Positions 26,169-34,632 of a stretch of DNA of 64,000 nt are shown here, one piece after another (position 1 is the first letter of the stretch; every line of letters begins with the position of its first letter). The notes beneath the pieces are model-generated. The model did not search any database. It saw only the letters and a program-made list of their open reading frames with translations, and was not told the DNA's origin. This DNA is from Streptomyces sp. NBC_01498. Its GTDB lineage: Bacteria; Actinomycetota; Actinomycetes; Streptomycetales; Streptomycetaceae. Made by a program: the position numbers and the translations under genes. The stretch spans positions 682,001 through 746,000 of the forward strand of contig NZ_CP109598.1 of assembly GCF_036327775.1 (NCBI RefSeq), read 5' to 3'.

Positions 26169-27098
26169 TCAGTCCTCGACCAGGACGACCTCCAGGGTGC
26201 GGGGGCCGTGCACGCCCTCGACCCGGTCCAGTTCGATGTCGCTGGTCGCCGACGGGCCGGAGATCCAGGTCAGCGGGCGGGTCGGGTCGATCCTGGGCAT
26301 CGCCCGCGGCACGGAGGCGACGACCTGTTCGGGTACCCGGACCACGCAGATGTGGTGGTCGGGGACGAGTGAGATTCGGCGCCGGCCCTGGTCGGGCCCG
26401 CCGTCGAGGACGATCGTGCCCGTCTCGGCGATGGCCAGGGCGCACCCGGTGACGACGCTGTCCACCTCGTCCAGTTCCCGTGCGGTGGACGCCTCCCGGT
26501 CGTGGATCCGGACCGGGTCGGCGGACGCGAGCCAGTGCGGGGGCAGGCCCGGTGGTACGAGGACCGTACGGGAGCCGTTCTCGGCGAGCAGGCGCATGAG
26601 CAGGTCCGGCAGTCCGGCGGAGTCGGTGCGGTGGACGAGGGCGCGGTAGTCGGCGAGGTTCTCGGCGAGCAGGTCGGCCACGGCGGCGGTCAAGGTGTCG
26701 GGGGTGTGCGTGTCGAGGTAGTCACGGGTGGCTTCCGGGGCCTCGGGCGCGTCGGCGACTGCCGCGCGGATACGGGCCAGGACCCGCTCGCGGGTGCTGC
26801 CCGTTCCGGAGCCGGAGCCGGGCACGCGGTCCGGGCCGGGTGCGGCGGCCGTCGCCGACGCGGAAGCGGGGCCGGGTGCGGCGGCCGTCGCCGACGCGGG
26901 AGCGGGGCCGGGCGCGGCGGCGGGACCGGACACGCGGTCTGGGCCGGGTGCGGGGCCGGACGCGGAGGCCGTCGCCGACGCGGGGTCGGACACGGAGGCG
27001 GGGACCTGAGATTGGCCGGTCGCCGGGTCGGACGCGCGGTCCGGGCCGGGCGCGGAGGCCGGAGCACGGCCGGACGCGGGGTCGGGCGTGGTGGTCAT
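26169..27098 (-). CDS. lutC: Lactate utilization protein C (LUD domain)
   Basis: This 309-residue LUD-domain protein is the third subunit of the LutABC L-lactate oxidation complex, which converts L-lactate to pyruvate. The LUD domain occupies about residues 110-309 (TGCALAIAETGTIVLDGG; RRISLVPDHHICVV). The first 100 residues are an unusual Ala/Pro/Ser/Gly/Asp-rich stretch built from repeats of the type SATAAAPGPA. These come from imperfect tandem DNA repeats near 26830-26990. The ATG shares one base with the lutB stop codon. Confidence 0.92.
   Translation of the reverse strand: MTTTPDPASGRAPASAPGPDRASDPATGQSQVPASVSDPASATASASGPAPGPDRVSGPAAAPGPAPASATAAAPGPASASATAAAPGPDRVPGSGSGTGSTRERVLARIRAAVADAPEAPEATRDYLDTHTPDTLTAAVADLLAENLADYRALVHRTDSAGLPDLLMRLLAENGSRTVLVPPGLPPHWLASADPVRIHDREASTARELDEVDSVVTGCALAIAETGTIVLDGGPDQGRRRISLVPDHHICVVRVPEQVVASVPRAMPRIDPTRPLTWISGPSATSDIELDRVEGVHGPRTLEVVLVED
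26830..26990. repeat. Imperfect tandem repeats inside lutC
   Basis: A unit of about 42 bases containing GCGGCCGTCGCCGACGCGG recurs two to three times nearly exactly, with further shortened copies. It keeps frame in lutC and encodes the low-complexity Ala/Pro/Gly linker. Repeat number probably varies between strains. Confidence 0.7.
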
Positions 27099-28561
27099 CA
27101 GGGGTTCTTCCCGTCCGTCTGCGACGATGTGCCGTCCGCCTGCGGCTGCCGGTTCTTCTTCCACCAGTCGCGGAACGGCTCCGCCGGCAGCTCCGGCAGT
27201 TCCCGGCTCTGTGTCCACGCCCCCGCGCCCGGCAGTCTCGACGGATGCAGCTTGCGGGTCTTCGACGCCACCCGCTCCCCCGCGCCCAGCACCCCGGGAC
27301 GGTCGAGCACCCAGCCCGCCGCCTTGATCGCGGCCCGCTCCAGCCGGTGGCCCTTGCCGCCCTGGTCGGCGACCCGCTCCCGCAGGTGGACCAGCACCTC
27401 GGGAATGTCGATCGCGACCGGGCACACCTCGTAACAGGCACCGCACAGCGACGACGCGTACGGCAGGGACGCGTCGATCTCGCTCCCTGTGCCCCGGAGC
27501 TGCGGGCTGAGGATCGCGCCGATCGGCCCCGGGTAGACGGAGCCGTACGCGTGCCCGCCCGCCCGTTCGTACACCGGGCAGACGTTGAGACACGCCGAGC
27601 AGCGGATGCAGCGCAGCGCCTGGCGGCCGACCTCGTCGGCGAGCGTGTCCGTGCGGCCGTTGTCGAGGAGGACCAGATGGAAGGTCCGCGGGCCGTCACC
27701 GTCGGTGGTGCCCGTCCACATCGAGGTGTACGGGTTCATCCGCTCGGCGGTCGACGAGCGCGGCAGCGTCTGGAGGAACACCTCCAGATCCCGCCAGCTC
27801 GGCACCACCTTCTCGATGCCCACGACGGAGATCAGCGTCTCGGGCAGTGTCAGGCACATCCGGCCGTTGCCCTCGGACTCGAAGACGACGAGCGTGCCGG
27901 TCTCGGCGACCATGAAGTTGGCGCCGGAGATCCCGACCTTCGCGCGCAGGAACTTCTCCCGGAGGTGGACCCGGGCCGCCTCCGCGAGTTCCGCCGGGAC
28001 GTCGGAGAGCCCGGCGGGCGCGGCCCGCCCCCAACCGGCCATCTTCTCGCGGAAGATGTCGCGGATCTCGCCGCGGTTGCGGTGGATCGCGGGGACCAGG
28101 ATGTGCGAGGGGCGGTCGTCGCCGAGCTGCACGATCAGTTCGGCGAGGTCGGTCTCGTACGCCGCGATGCCCTCGGCCTCCAGCGCCTCGTTGAGGCCGA
28201 TCTCCTGGGTGGCCATCGACTTGACCTTGACGACCTCGGTCTCGCCGGTGGCCTTGACCAGGTCGGCGACGATCCGGTTGGCCTCGGCGGCGTCGGCCGC
28301 CCAGTGCACGGTGCCGCCGGCCTCGGTGACCTTGGACTCCAACTCGACCAGGTAGCGGTCGAGATGACGGAGCGTATGGTCCTTGATCTGCTTTCCGGCC
28401 TCGCGCAGCCGGTCCCAGTCGTCGAGTTCGGCCACGGCCTTGGCGCGTTTGTCGCGGATGGTGTGGGTGGCGTGCCGCAGGTTGGCGCGCAGCGTCTTGT
28501 TGTGGACCGCCTCCTTGGCCGCGCGCGGGAAGGACGGCATACCGACGAACGTCCCGCTCAT
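27098..28561 (-). CDS. lutB: Lactate utilization iron-sulfur protein B
   Basis: This 487-residue protein combines a LUD-like region (about residues 60-290; GANFMVAETGTLVVFESEGN) with two 4Fe-4S ferredoxin-type motifs, CIRCSACLNVCPVY and CGACYEVCPVAI. It is the electron-transfer subunit of the lactate oxidase complex. The start at 28561 overlaps the lutA stop codon as ATGA. Length and domain order are those of standard LutB. Confidence 0.95.
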   Translation of the reverse strand: MSGTFVGMPSFPRAAKEAVHNKTLRANLRHATHTIRDKRAKAVAELDDWDRLREAGKQIKDHTLRHLDRYLVELESKVTEAGGTVHWAADAAEANRIVADLVKATGETEVVKVKSMATQEIGLNEALEAEGIAAYETDLAELIVQLGDDRPSHILVPAIHRNRGEIRDIFREKMAGWGRAAPAGLSDVPAELAEAARVHLREKFLRAKVGISGANFMVAETGTLVVFESEGNGRMCLTLPETLISVVGIEKVVPSWRDLEVFLQTLPRSSTAERMNPYTSMWTGTTDGDGPRTFHLVLLDNGRTDTLADEVGRQALRCIRCSACLNVCPVYERAGGHAYGSVYPGPIGAILSPQLRGTGSEIDASLPYASSLCGACYEVCPVAIDIPEVLVHLRERVADQGGKGHRLERAAIKAAGWVLDRPGVLGAGERVASKTRKLHPSRLPGAGAWTQSRELPELPAEPFRDWWKKNRQPQADGTSSQTDGKNP

Positions 28562-29277
28562 GCGAGGGGCTCCTCTCGGGTGCTCGCCAGGATGTCGGCG
28601 AGATGCAGGGCGCGCAGCGGTGCGGCCTCGCGGCGCAGTACGCCCCCGATGTGCATGAGGCAGGAGTTGTCGGCGCCGCACAGGACGTCGGCCCCGGTGG
28701 AGACGGCGTTACGGACCTTGTCCTGCCCCATCGCGGTCGAAACATCGGAGTTCTTCAGAGCGAAGGTGCCGCCGAAGCCGCAGCACTCCTCGGCGCCGGG
28801 CAGTTCGCGCAGCTCCAGCCCGTCGACGGCTTCCAGCAGCCGCCGGGGCCGGTCGCCGAGGCCGAGGAGCCGCAGCCCGTGGCAGGACGGGTGGTAGGTC
28901 ACGGTGTGCGGGAAGTAGGCCCCGACGTCGGTCACCCCGAGCACGTCCACGAGGAACTCGGTCAGCTCGTAGGTGCGGGTGGCGAGCGACGCGGCGGAGG
29001 CGTCGCCGATCTCCGGATAGTGCCGGCGGACCATGGCGGCGCAGGAACCGGACGGGGTGACCACGTACTCGTACCCCTCGAAGGCGGCCGTGGTCCGGCG
29101 TACCAGCGGCTCGGTCTCGCGCCGGTAGCCGGTGTTGAACTGGGGCTGGCCGCAGCAGGTCTGTGCCTGGGGGAAGTCGACCTCCACCCCGAGGCGTTCG
29201 AGGAGCCGCACGGTCGCGATCCCGGTGGACGGATACACCGCGTCGTTGACGCAGGTGACGAAGAGGGCGACACGCAT
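28558..29277 (-). CDS. lutA: Lactate utilization protein A (cysteine-rich CCG domains)
   Basis: This 239-residue protein carries the two cysteine-rich domains of LutA: TCCGQPQFNTGY near residue 42 and ECCGFGGTFALKN near residue 165, with SCHG between them. These CCG segments bind iron-sulfur clusters in heterodisulfide-reductase-like and glycolate oxidase subunits. It is the first gene of the lutABC operon, and its promoter lies in the 120-base gap shared with cobF. Confidence 0.95.
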   Translation of the reverse strand: MRVALFVTCVNDAVYPSTGIATVRLLERLGVEVDFPQAQTCCGQPQFNTGYRRETEPLVRRTTAAFEGYEYVVTPSGSCAAMVRRHYPEIGDASAASLATRTYELTEFLVDVLGVTDVGAYFPHTVTYHPSCHGLRLLGLGDRPRRLLEAVDGLELRELPGAEECCGFGGTFALKNSDVSTAMGQDKVRNAVSTGADVLCGADNSCLMHIGGVLRREAAPLRALHLADILASTREEPLA

Positions 29278-29400
29278 GGGCGGAGCATAAGCCGTCGTCA
29301 GGGGCGAACGTAAGCCCCACGCAATCATTCATCCGATGTCTTGGCTGTGGCGGCAGCGGGCGTCGCCAGGGGGACGCGGCCATGAGGCAGACTCGGGCCG

Positions 29401-30165
29401 GTGAGACACCTCTATGTGATCGGTATCGGCGCGGGCGACCCGGATCAGCTGACCCTCCAGGCCGTGAAGGCCCTGAACCGGGTGGACGTGTTCTTCCTCC
29501 TCGACAAGGGCGCGGAGAAGTCCGACCTGATCCGGCTGCGGCACGACATCCTCGCGGAGCACGTCGCGGAGGGCCGGGAGTACCGGCTGGTCGAGGCGCG
29601 CGACCCGGACCGTGACCGGACCGCCGGGGGGGCCGCCTACTCCCCGGCCGTCGGCGACTGGCGCAGCCGGCGCGCGGACATCTACGAGCGGATGATCGGT
29701 GAGGAGCTGGGCGAGGACCAGGTGGGGGCGTTCCTGGTGTGGGGCGATCCGGCGCTGTACGACTCCACGCTCGGCATCCTGGACGAGATCCTGGAGCGCG
29801 GGACGGTGCCCTTCGACCACGAGGTGATCCCCGGCATCAGCAGTGTCTCGGCGCTGCTCGCGAAACACCGCACCGGTCTGAACCGGGTGGCGCGCCCGGT
29901 GCAGATCACCACGGGCCGGCGGCTGGCGGAGGCATGGCCGGAGGGGGTGGACGACGTGGTGGTGATGCTGGACGGGCACCAGTCGTTCCGCCACTACCTG
30001 GCGGAGAACCCGGTGATCCACTGGGGCGCGTACGTCGGTACGCCGGACGAGATCCTGGTCTCCGGGCGGCTGGCGGAGGTCGCGGACCGCATCGTGGAGC
30101 TGCGGGCGGCGGCCCGCGCCCGCAAGGGCTGGATCATGGACACGTATCTGCTGCGGCGGGACTGA
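29401..30165 (+). CDS. cobF: Precorrin-6A synthase (deacetylating)
   Basis: This 254-residue SAM-dependent methyltransferase performs C-1 methylation with loss of acetate in the aerobic cobalamin pathway. It starts with a GTG (MRHLYVIGIGAGDPDQLT), and the GIGAGDP loop is typical of corrin methyltransferases. FLVWGDPALYDST and EVIPGISSVSALLAKH match CobF. Its 3' end overlaps convergent cobK by 32 bases, so two steps of the pathway are paired here away from a larger cob cluster. Confidence 0.93.
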   Translation: MRHLYVIGIGAGDPDQLTLQAVKALNRVDVFFLLDKGAEKSDLIRLRHDILAEHVAEGREYRLVEARDPDRDRTAGGAAYSPAVGDWRSRRADIYERMIGEELGEDQVGAFLVWGDPALYDSTLGILDEILERGTVPFDHEVIPGISSVSALLAKHRTGLNRVARPVQITTGRRLAEAWPEGVDDVVVMLDGHQSFRHYLAENPVIHWGAYVGTPDEILVSGRLAEVADRIVELRAAARARKGWIMDTYLLRRD

Positions 30166-30913
30166 GCCCGAGCCGGGCAAGCGCGCCCCGTACGTCGGGC
30201 ACCTCCGGCACACCCTCGGGCGACGGGGGCCGCTCCACCACGACGACGGGCAGGCCGAGTTCACGGGCGGCGGTGAGTTTCGCGGCGGTGGCCGCGCCGC
30301 CGCTGTCCTTGGTGACGACGACGTCGACGCGGTGTCCGAGCAGGAGCGCGGTCTCACCTTCGACGGTGTACGGGCCGCGGTCGAGCAGGACGCGGACGTC
30401 ACGCGGCAGGGGCGGCGCGGGAGGGTCGACCGTACGGACGAGGAAGTGCGTCCCGTCCAGTTCGGACCCCGCGAAGGCGGCGAGCCCCTGACGGCCGACG
30501 GTGAGGAAGACGCGCCGCGCGCCGAGGACGGGGAGCAGGGCGGCGGCGTCCGCGAGGGAACGGGCGGGGTGCCGGCGGTCGCGCGGGTCGGCGGGCCAGC
30601 CGGGGCGGCGCAGCGCGAACAGCTCGACCCCGGCGACGGCCGCCGCGCGGGCGGCGTGGGCGCTGATGGTGGCGGCGAAGGGGTGCGTGGCGTCGACCAG
30701 GACGTCGACACGGTGCGCGACGAGCCACGCGGCGAGGGCCTCGGGCCCGCCGAAGCCGCCGAGGCGGATCTCTCCGGCGGGGGTGGCGGGGTTGGCGACG
30801 CGCCCGGCGAGGGAGGTGGTGACGTGCAGATGGGGGGCTTCGGCGGCGAGCACGTCGGCGAGCCGACGGGCTTCGGCGGTGCCGCCGAGGATGAGCACGC
30901 GCGGGCGGGACAT
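30134..30913 (-). CDS. cobK: Precorrin-6A reductase
   Basis: This 259-residue NADPH-dependent reductase converts precorrin-6A to dihydroprecorrin-6. It has the N-terminal VLILGGTAEARRLADVL, then LVDATHPFAATIS, FLTVGRQGLAAF and VVVTKDSGG, all CobK features. I chose the ATG at 30913, although no strong Shine-Dalgarno stands before it; an upstream in-frame start is possible. It converges on cobF. Confidence 0.92.
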   Translation of the reverse strand: MSRPRVLILGGTAEARRLADVLAAEAPHLHVTTSLAGRVANPATPAGEIRLGGFGGPEALAAWLVAHRVDVLVDATHPFAATISAHAARAAAVAGVELFALRRPGWPADPRDRRHPARSLADAAALLPVLGARRVFLTVGRQGLAAFAGSELDGTHFLVRTVDPPAPPLPRDVRVLLDRGPYTVEGETALLLGHRVDVVVTKDSGGAATAAKLTAARELGLPVVVVERPPSPEGVPEVPDVRGALARLGLSPAAADTCP

Positions 30914-31230
30914 GGGGACGAGGCTACGGGGGCGGTACGGGTACGAGGAGACGGCCCCGGCGCGTACGGCCACCCCGTCGGTGTCGCGGCTGCGCTCCGG
31001 CGCGCGGCGGAGCCAGGTCGCGCGGGCCCGCTGTTCGTGGCGGAGGTGAGCGAGGCCGATCTCGACCACCGGGGTCAGCCCGAACCGGAAAGTGGACCAC
31101 GCCGTGCGTCCTCCAGATGAAGTCGTATGGACAACCGGCCGTCATAGCATGGGTCTTGGGGGACGGCGACGTGTCGGGGCGCCGTTGTTGATCGGGAGGA
31201 CCGGGGACCATCAGGGAACGCATCGCGGCC
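30914..31230. other. Intergenic region upstream of the NACHT gene
   Basis: About 317 bases lie between the cobK start and the annotated GTG of the NACHT protein. GGGAGGA at about 31194-31200 is a good ribosome-binding site, but it is followed nine bases later by ATC (31210), not ATG or GTG. A possible promoter lies around 31125-31150 (TGGACA and TAGCAT boxes, weak). No other gene is seen. Confidence 0.45.
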
Positions 31231-34200
31231 GTGTTCGGGGTTACGCAGGGAAGCGGGTATCTGCTCTCGTCACGCGTTGTCCTCACCGCACGGCATCTGT
31301 TGGACGTGGGCACGGAGACGACGGTGGTGGTGCCGGGCGGGCGTGGGCGTATCCGCTGCCGGACCGTGTGGGCCGGCAGGAGGTCCGGGGACGACGTGGC
31401 GCTCCTGCTCGCGGACGAAAGACTGGTGTCGGACAACGCCTCGGAGGCGTTTCAGACCAGTCTGTTCGCCCGTGTCGAGGGTTCCACTCCGCTGCTGAAC
31501 TGCTACGCCCTCGGCTTTCCCCAAGTAGGCAGGTACGACGGCCAGAAGCTGGACTCCGAGCAGTTCGTCGGCACGATCAAGCCGGGTTCGGGCAGGATGC
31601 GCGACGAGTACGTCGTGGAGGGGGCCGGCACCCCTCCGGCCCCTCGCGAAGACGGGGAGTCGCCGTGGGCCGGGATGTCCGGCGCACCGCTCTTCTCCGG
31701 CAGACACCTCATCGGCGTGGTCACCAAGGACGTCTCGGGCTGGCAGCACAGTCGGCTCACTGCCCTGCCCCTGGAAAGGCTGCCCGAACTGCCCGATTTC
31801 GTCGGCATCTGCGGCGCCTATCTCGGCAAGCCCCTGCACTTGGCCACGCTGCGCCAAACCCTTGACCACTCGGCCTCGTTCGAGGATCGGTACCGCGACT
31901 ATGTGACCGAGACGTTCGGCGAACTGAGCATCTTCGGCCTGGACTTCAGCCGGTCCGAACACGCGCAGTGGCCGCTCGACTCCGCCTATCTCAGTCTCGA
32001 ACTCGTCCACGGGGAGGGCGGGGAACGCGCGACCCCCGAGCGGGGCCGGGTCGAGTCCGCCCTGCGCGACCGGCATCGTGTGCTGCTGCGGGGTGCGGCC
32101 GGATCCGGCAAGACCACTCTCGTGCAGTGGCTGGCCGTGAACGCGGCACGGGATTCGTTCCCCGACCAACTCACCCACCTCGGTGGACGGGTCCCCGTCG
32201 TCCTGCCGCTGCGCACGCTGGTGCGCGGTGCGGCACTGCCCGCGCCGGGGGACTTCCTCAGCGCGGCGGGGCATCCGCTGAGTCCGCCCGCCGGATGGAT
32301 GGAGGCGGTGCTCACCGAGGGGCGTGGTCTCCTTCTCGTGGACGGCGTGGACGAGATGCCGGAAGCCGACCGGGCGCGAACGAAGCAGTGGCTCGTCAAG
32401 CTGCTCGCCGCCTATCCGCGCACGGCCGTCGTGGTGACCACCAGGCCGACGGCGGTCGAGGACAAGTGGCTGGACCGCAAGGAGTTCACCGAGTTCCAGT
32501 TGCTGCCGATGAACCGGCGGGACGTCACCGCGTTCGTGCACCGTTGGCACACCGCGGCGCGCTCGATCACCCGGCGGGACTCCGAACGAAGTGAACTCGA
32601 CGCGTACGAGCAGCAGTTGCTGTCCACCCTGCCCCGCAAGCAGGACTTGGCCCGGCTCGCCACCAACCCCCTCATGTGCGCGATGATCTGCGCCCTGCAC
32701 CGCGACCGGCGCGGGTTCCTGCCGGACAGCAGGATGAAGCTGTACGGCGCGGCGCTGACGATGCTCCTGGTACGGCGCGACCACGAACGGGCGATCGGAG
32801 CCCCGGAAGGTCTGACGGTCGCCGAGGAAGAACAGCAGAAGATTCTTCAGGAAATCGCCTACTGGATGATCCGCAACGAGATCGCGGAGGCGGAACAGGA
32901 GGACGTGATCGGGCTGATCGCCCGGATTCTGCCGGCGATGCCGCAAGTGGCGACGCCCGAGGACGCTCCACAGGTCTTCCGGTTCCTGCTGCACCGGAGC
33001 GGGCTCCTGCGCGCCCCGACGGCGCGCACGGTGGACTTCATCCACCGGACGTTTCTGGACTACCTGGGGGCGCGGGCGGCCGTCGAGGCACAGGACATCA
33101 ACATGATCGCCTCACATGCCCATGAGGCGCAGTGGGAGGACATCGTCCGGATGGCCGTCGGCCATGCCCGGGACAGTGAACGGGCGGCACTGCTCACCAA
33201 GCTCCTGGCGTCGGGGGACGCCGTTTCCGAGACCTCGCACAACATCATGGCGCGAATCCACTTGCTGGCCGCCGCGAGTCTGGAGCACGCGACGAGCCTC
33301 GATCCGGCGGTCCGTACCGAGGTTGAGCGACGGGCCGCCGCGTTGATCCCGCCCAAGAACGAGGAAGAGGCGAACCGGCTGGCCGACGCCGGCCCACTGG
33401 TGCTGGATCTGCTGCCCGGACCCGAGGGTCTGTCAGACGTGGAAGCGGCGGCAGTGGTGAGGACGGCGCAGTTGATCGGCGGGGATCACGCGTTGCAGGT
33501 GCTTCGTGAGTACGCCCGGCATCCGGCGCACGGTGTTCGGGTCGAACTCGTCTATTCCTGGGCCTCGTTCGAATCGACGGCTTTTGCCGAGACCATCCTC
33601 GCCCGTATGGACACCTCTGATCTGGCGGTCGCGGTGCACTCCTCGGAGCAACTCGCGGCTCTGCACCTGATGCGAAACGCACCCTGGGTGACATTCAACG
33701 GAGATCTGTGTCCTGAGGACATCGCGGGCGCCATCCGAGCAGTCGCAGCCCGCAAGGTCACGGTATTCGACAACAACCGGCTCAAGAGTCTCAGCGCGTT
33801 CAGCGAAACGGCCGCCTCCCTCGCCGAACTGCTTCTCGTCTCGTGCCCCGAGGTCAAGGACTACACCGGTCTTTCGAGACTGAACCTGGAAACCTTCGGC
33901 GTGCACGGCACACTGCCCGCGCAGGCGCTGTCCGGACTCGACGCCGCCGCGAATCTCCGCAAACTCACGCTCAACGTACTCGGTGACGACGCCCGGCCGG
34001 ACATGCTGGATCTGCCCGCCCACTTGCCCACGCTTCCGTCGGTCACTCAGCTTGAGCTCGTCCTGCACTTCGACAGGGACGTCGATGCCGCGCTGCTCGG
34101 GACGCGCTTCCCCAACGTGCGACGGCTGTACCTGCAAATGGCGTCCCACGGACACGCCGACGTGGACCTCTCGGCCCTGACATGGGTTCCCGAGATCACG

Positions 34201-34290
34201 GCCCTGATCCTCGGTGATTCCCTGCACCTCAAAGGCACCGAACTCCTGTCCATCCGCCAAGTGACGCCACCCGAGGAGGACCCCTCATGA
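31231..34290 (+). CDS. Trypsin-NACHT NTPase with LRR-like C-terminus (STAND/NLR-type conflict protein)
   Basis: The protein is 1019 residues from the GTG used here. Residues 1-190 are a trypsin-like protease: QGSGYLL, His22 in LTARHLLD, Asp55 in GDDVALLL, Ser150 in WAGMSGAPLFSG. Residues 275-560 are a NACHT NTPase with Walker A RGAAGSGKTTL (about 287-297), Walker B GLLLVDGVDEMPEADR and sensor VVVTTRP. A helical middle follows, then about 250 residues of LRR-like units (LAELLLVSCPEV, LRKLTLNVLG, VTQLELVLHF, VRRLYLQMA). Such proteins are thought to sense invaders and fire the protease. The frame stays open upstream, with good RBS spacing to an ATC at 31210, so the true start may be seven codons earlier. 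The next gene overlaps as ATGA. Confidence 0.88.
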   Translation: MFGVTQGSGYLLSSRVVLTARHLLDVGTETTVVVPGGRGRIRCRTVWAGRRSGDDVALLLADERLVSDNASEAFQTSLFARVEGSTPLLNCYALGFPQVGRYDGQKLDSEQFVGTIKPGSGRMRDEYVVEGAGTPPAPREDGESPWAGMSGAPLFSGRHLIGVVTKDVSGWQHSRLTALPLERLPELPDFVGICGAYLGKPLHLATLRQTLDHSASFEDRYRDYVTETFGELSIFGLDFSRSEHAQWPLDSAYLSLELVHGEGGERATPERGRVESALRDRHRVLLRGAAGSGKTTLVQWLAVNAARDSFPDQLTHLGGRVPVVLPLRTLVRGAALPAPGDFLSAAGHPLSPPAGWMEAVLTEGRGLLLVDGVDEMPEADRARTKQWLVKLLAAYPRTAVVVTTRPTAVEDKWLDRKEFTEFQLLPMNRRDVTAFVHRWHTAARSITRRDSERSELDAYEQQLLSTLPRKQDLARLATNPLMCAMICALHRDRRGFLPDSRMKLYGAALTMLLVRRDHERAIGAPEGLTVAEEEQQKILQEIAYWMIRNEIAEAEQEDVIGLIARILPAMPQVATPEDAPQVFRFLLHRSGLLRAPTARTVDFIHRTFLDYLGARAAVEAQDINMIASHAHEAQWEDIVRMAVGHARDSERAALLTKLLASGDAVSETSHNIMARIHLLAAASLEHATSLDPAVRTEVERRAAALIPPKNEEEANRLADAGPLVLDLLPGPEGLSDVEAAAVVRTAQLIGGDHALQVLREYARHPAHGVRVELVYSWASFESTAFAETILARMDTSDLAVAVHSSEQLAALHLMRNAPWVTFNGDLCPEDIAGAIRAVAARKVTVFDNNRLKSLSAFSETAASLAELLLVSCPEVKDYTGLSRLNLETFGVHGTLPAQALSGLDAAANLRKLTLNVLGDDARPDMLDLPAHLPTLPSVTQLELVLHFDRDVDAALLGTRFPNVRRLYLQMASHGHADVDLSALTWVPEITALILGDSLHLKGTELLSIRQVTPPEEDPS

Positions 34291-34625
34291 CCCCCGACCC
34301 CCTCCCCCGCATCGACCTCACCCAAGCCGTGCGGGTCGTCCGCGACCAGCTCATGGCAGCCGCCTCACACGGCGCCGGCCAGGATCTCCGGTTCGACGTC
34401 GGGGAGATCCAGATGGAGTTCGCCGTCGAGTTGCGGCACGACACCCGCGTCAAGGGCGGCGTCAGGGCATGGGTGGTCTCCGCCGACGTGGACGCCGGGC
34501 GCGGGGCCGCCCACACCCACAAGGTCGCGTTCACGCTCAAGCCCAAGAACGCCCGTACCGGCGGCGACTGGGAGATCGGCAACGACGGCCCCGACGCCGA
34601 CACCTCCGCGTTCGGCGGCAGCTAG
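34287..34625 (+). CDS. Trypco2 (trypsin-co-occurring) domain protein
   Basis: This 112-residue protein fits the Trypco2 family, small proteins found beside trypsin-domain conflict NTPases. It begins with an amphipathic helix (IDLTQAVRVVRDQLMAAAS) and continues with beta strands (LRFDVGEIQMEFAVEL, RAWVVSADVDA, HTHKVAFTLKP). The ATG overlaps the stop of the NACHT gene as ATGA, so the two are translationally coupled. By family context it probably regulates or is processed by the partner protease; its biochemical role is not established. Confidence 0.85.
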   Translation: MTPDPLPRIDLTQAVRVVRDQLMAAASHGAGQDLRFDVGEIQMEFAVELRHDTRVKGGVRAWVVSADVDAGRGAAHTHKVAFTLKPKNARTGGDWEIGNDGPDADTSAFGGS

Positions 34626-34632
34626 CAGGGAG

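Noticed and set aside
29278..29400. Cobalamin riboswitch before cobF
   Set aside because: The gap is only about 120 bases and shows no B12-box-like sequence, and cobF starts directly after it.
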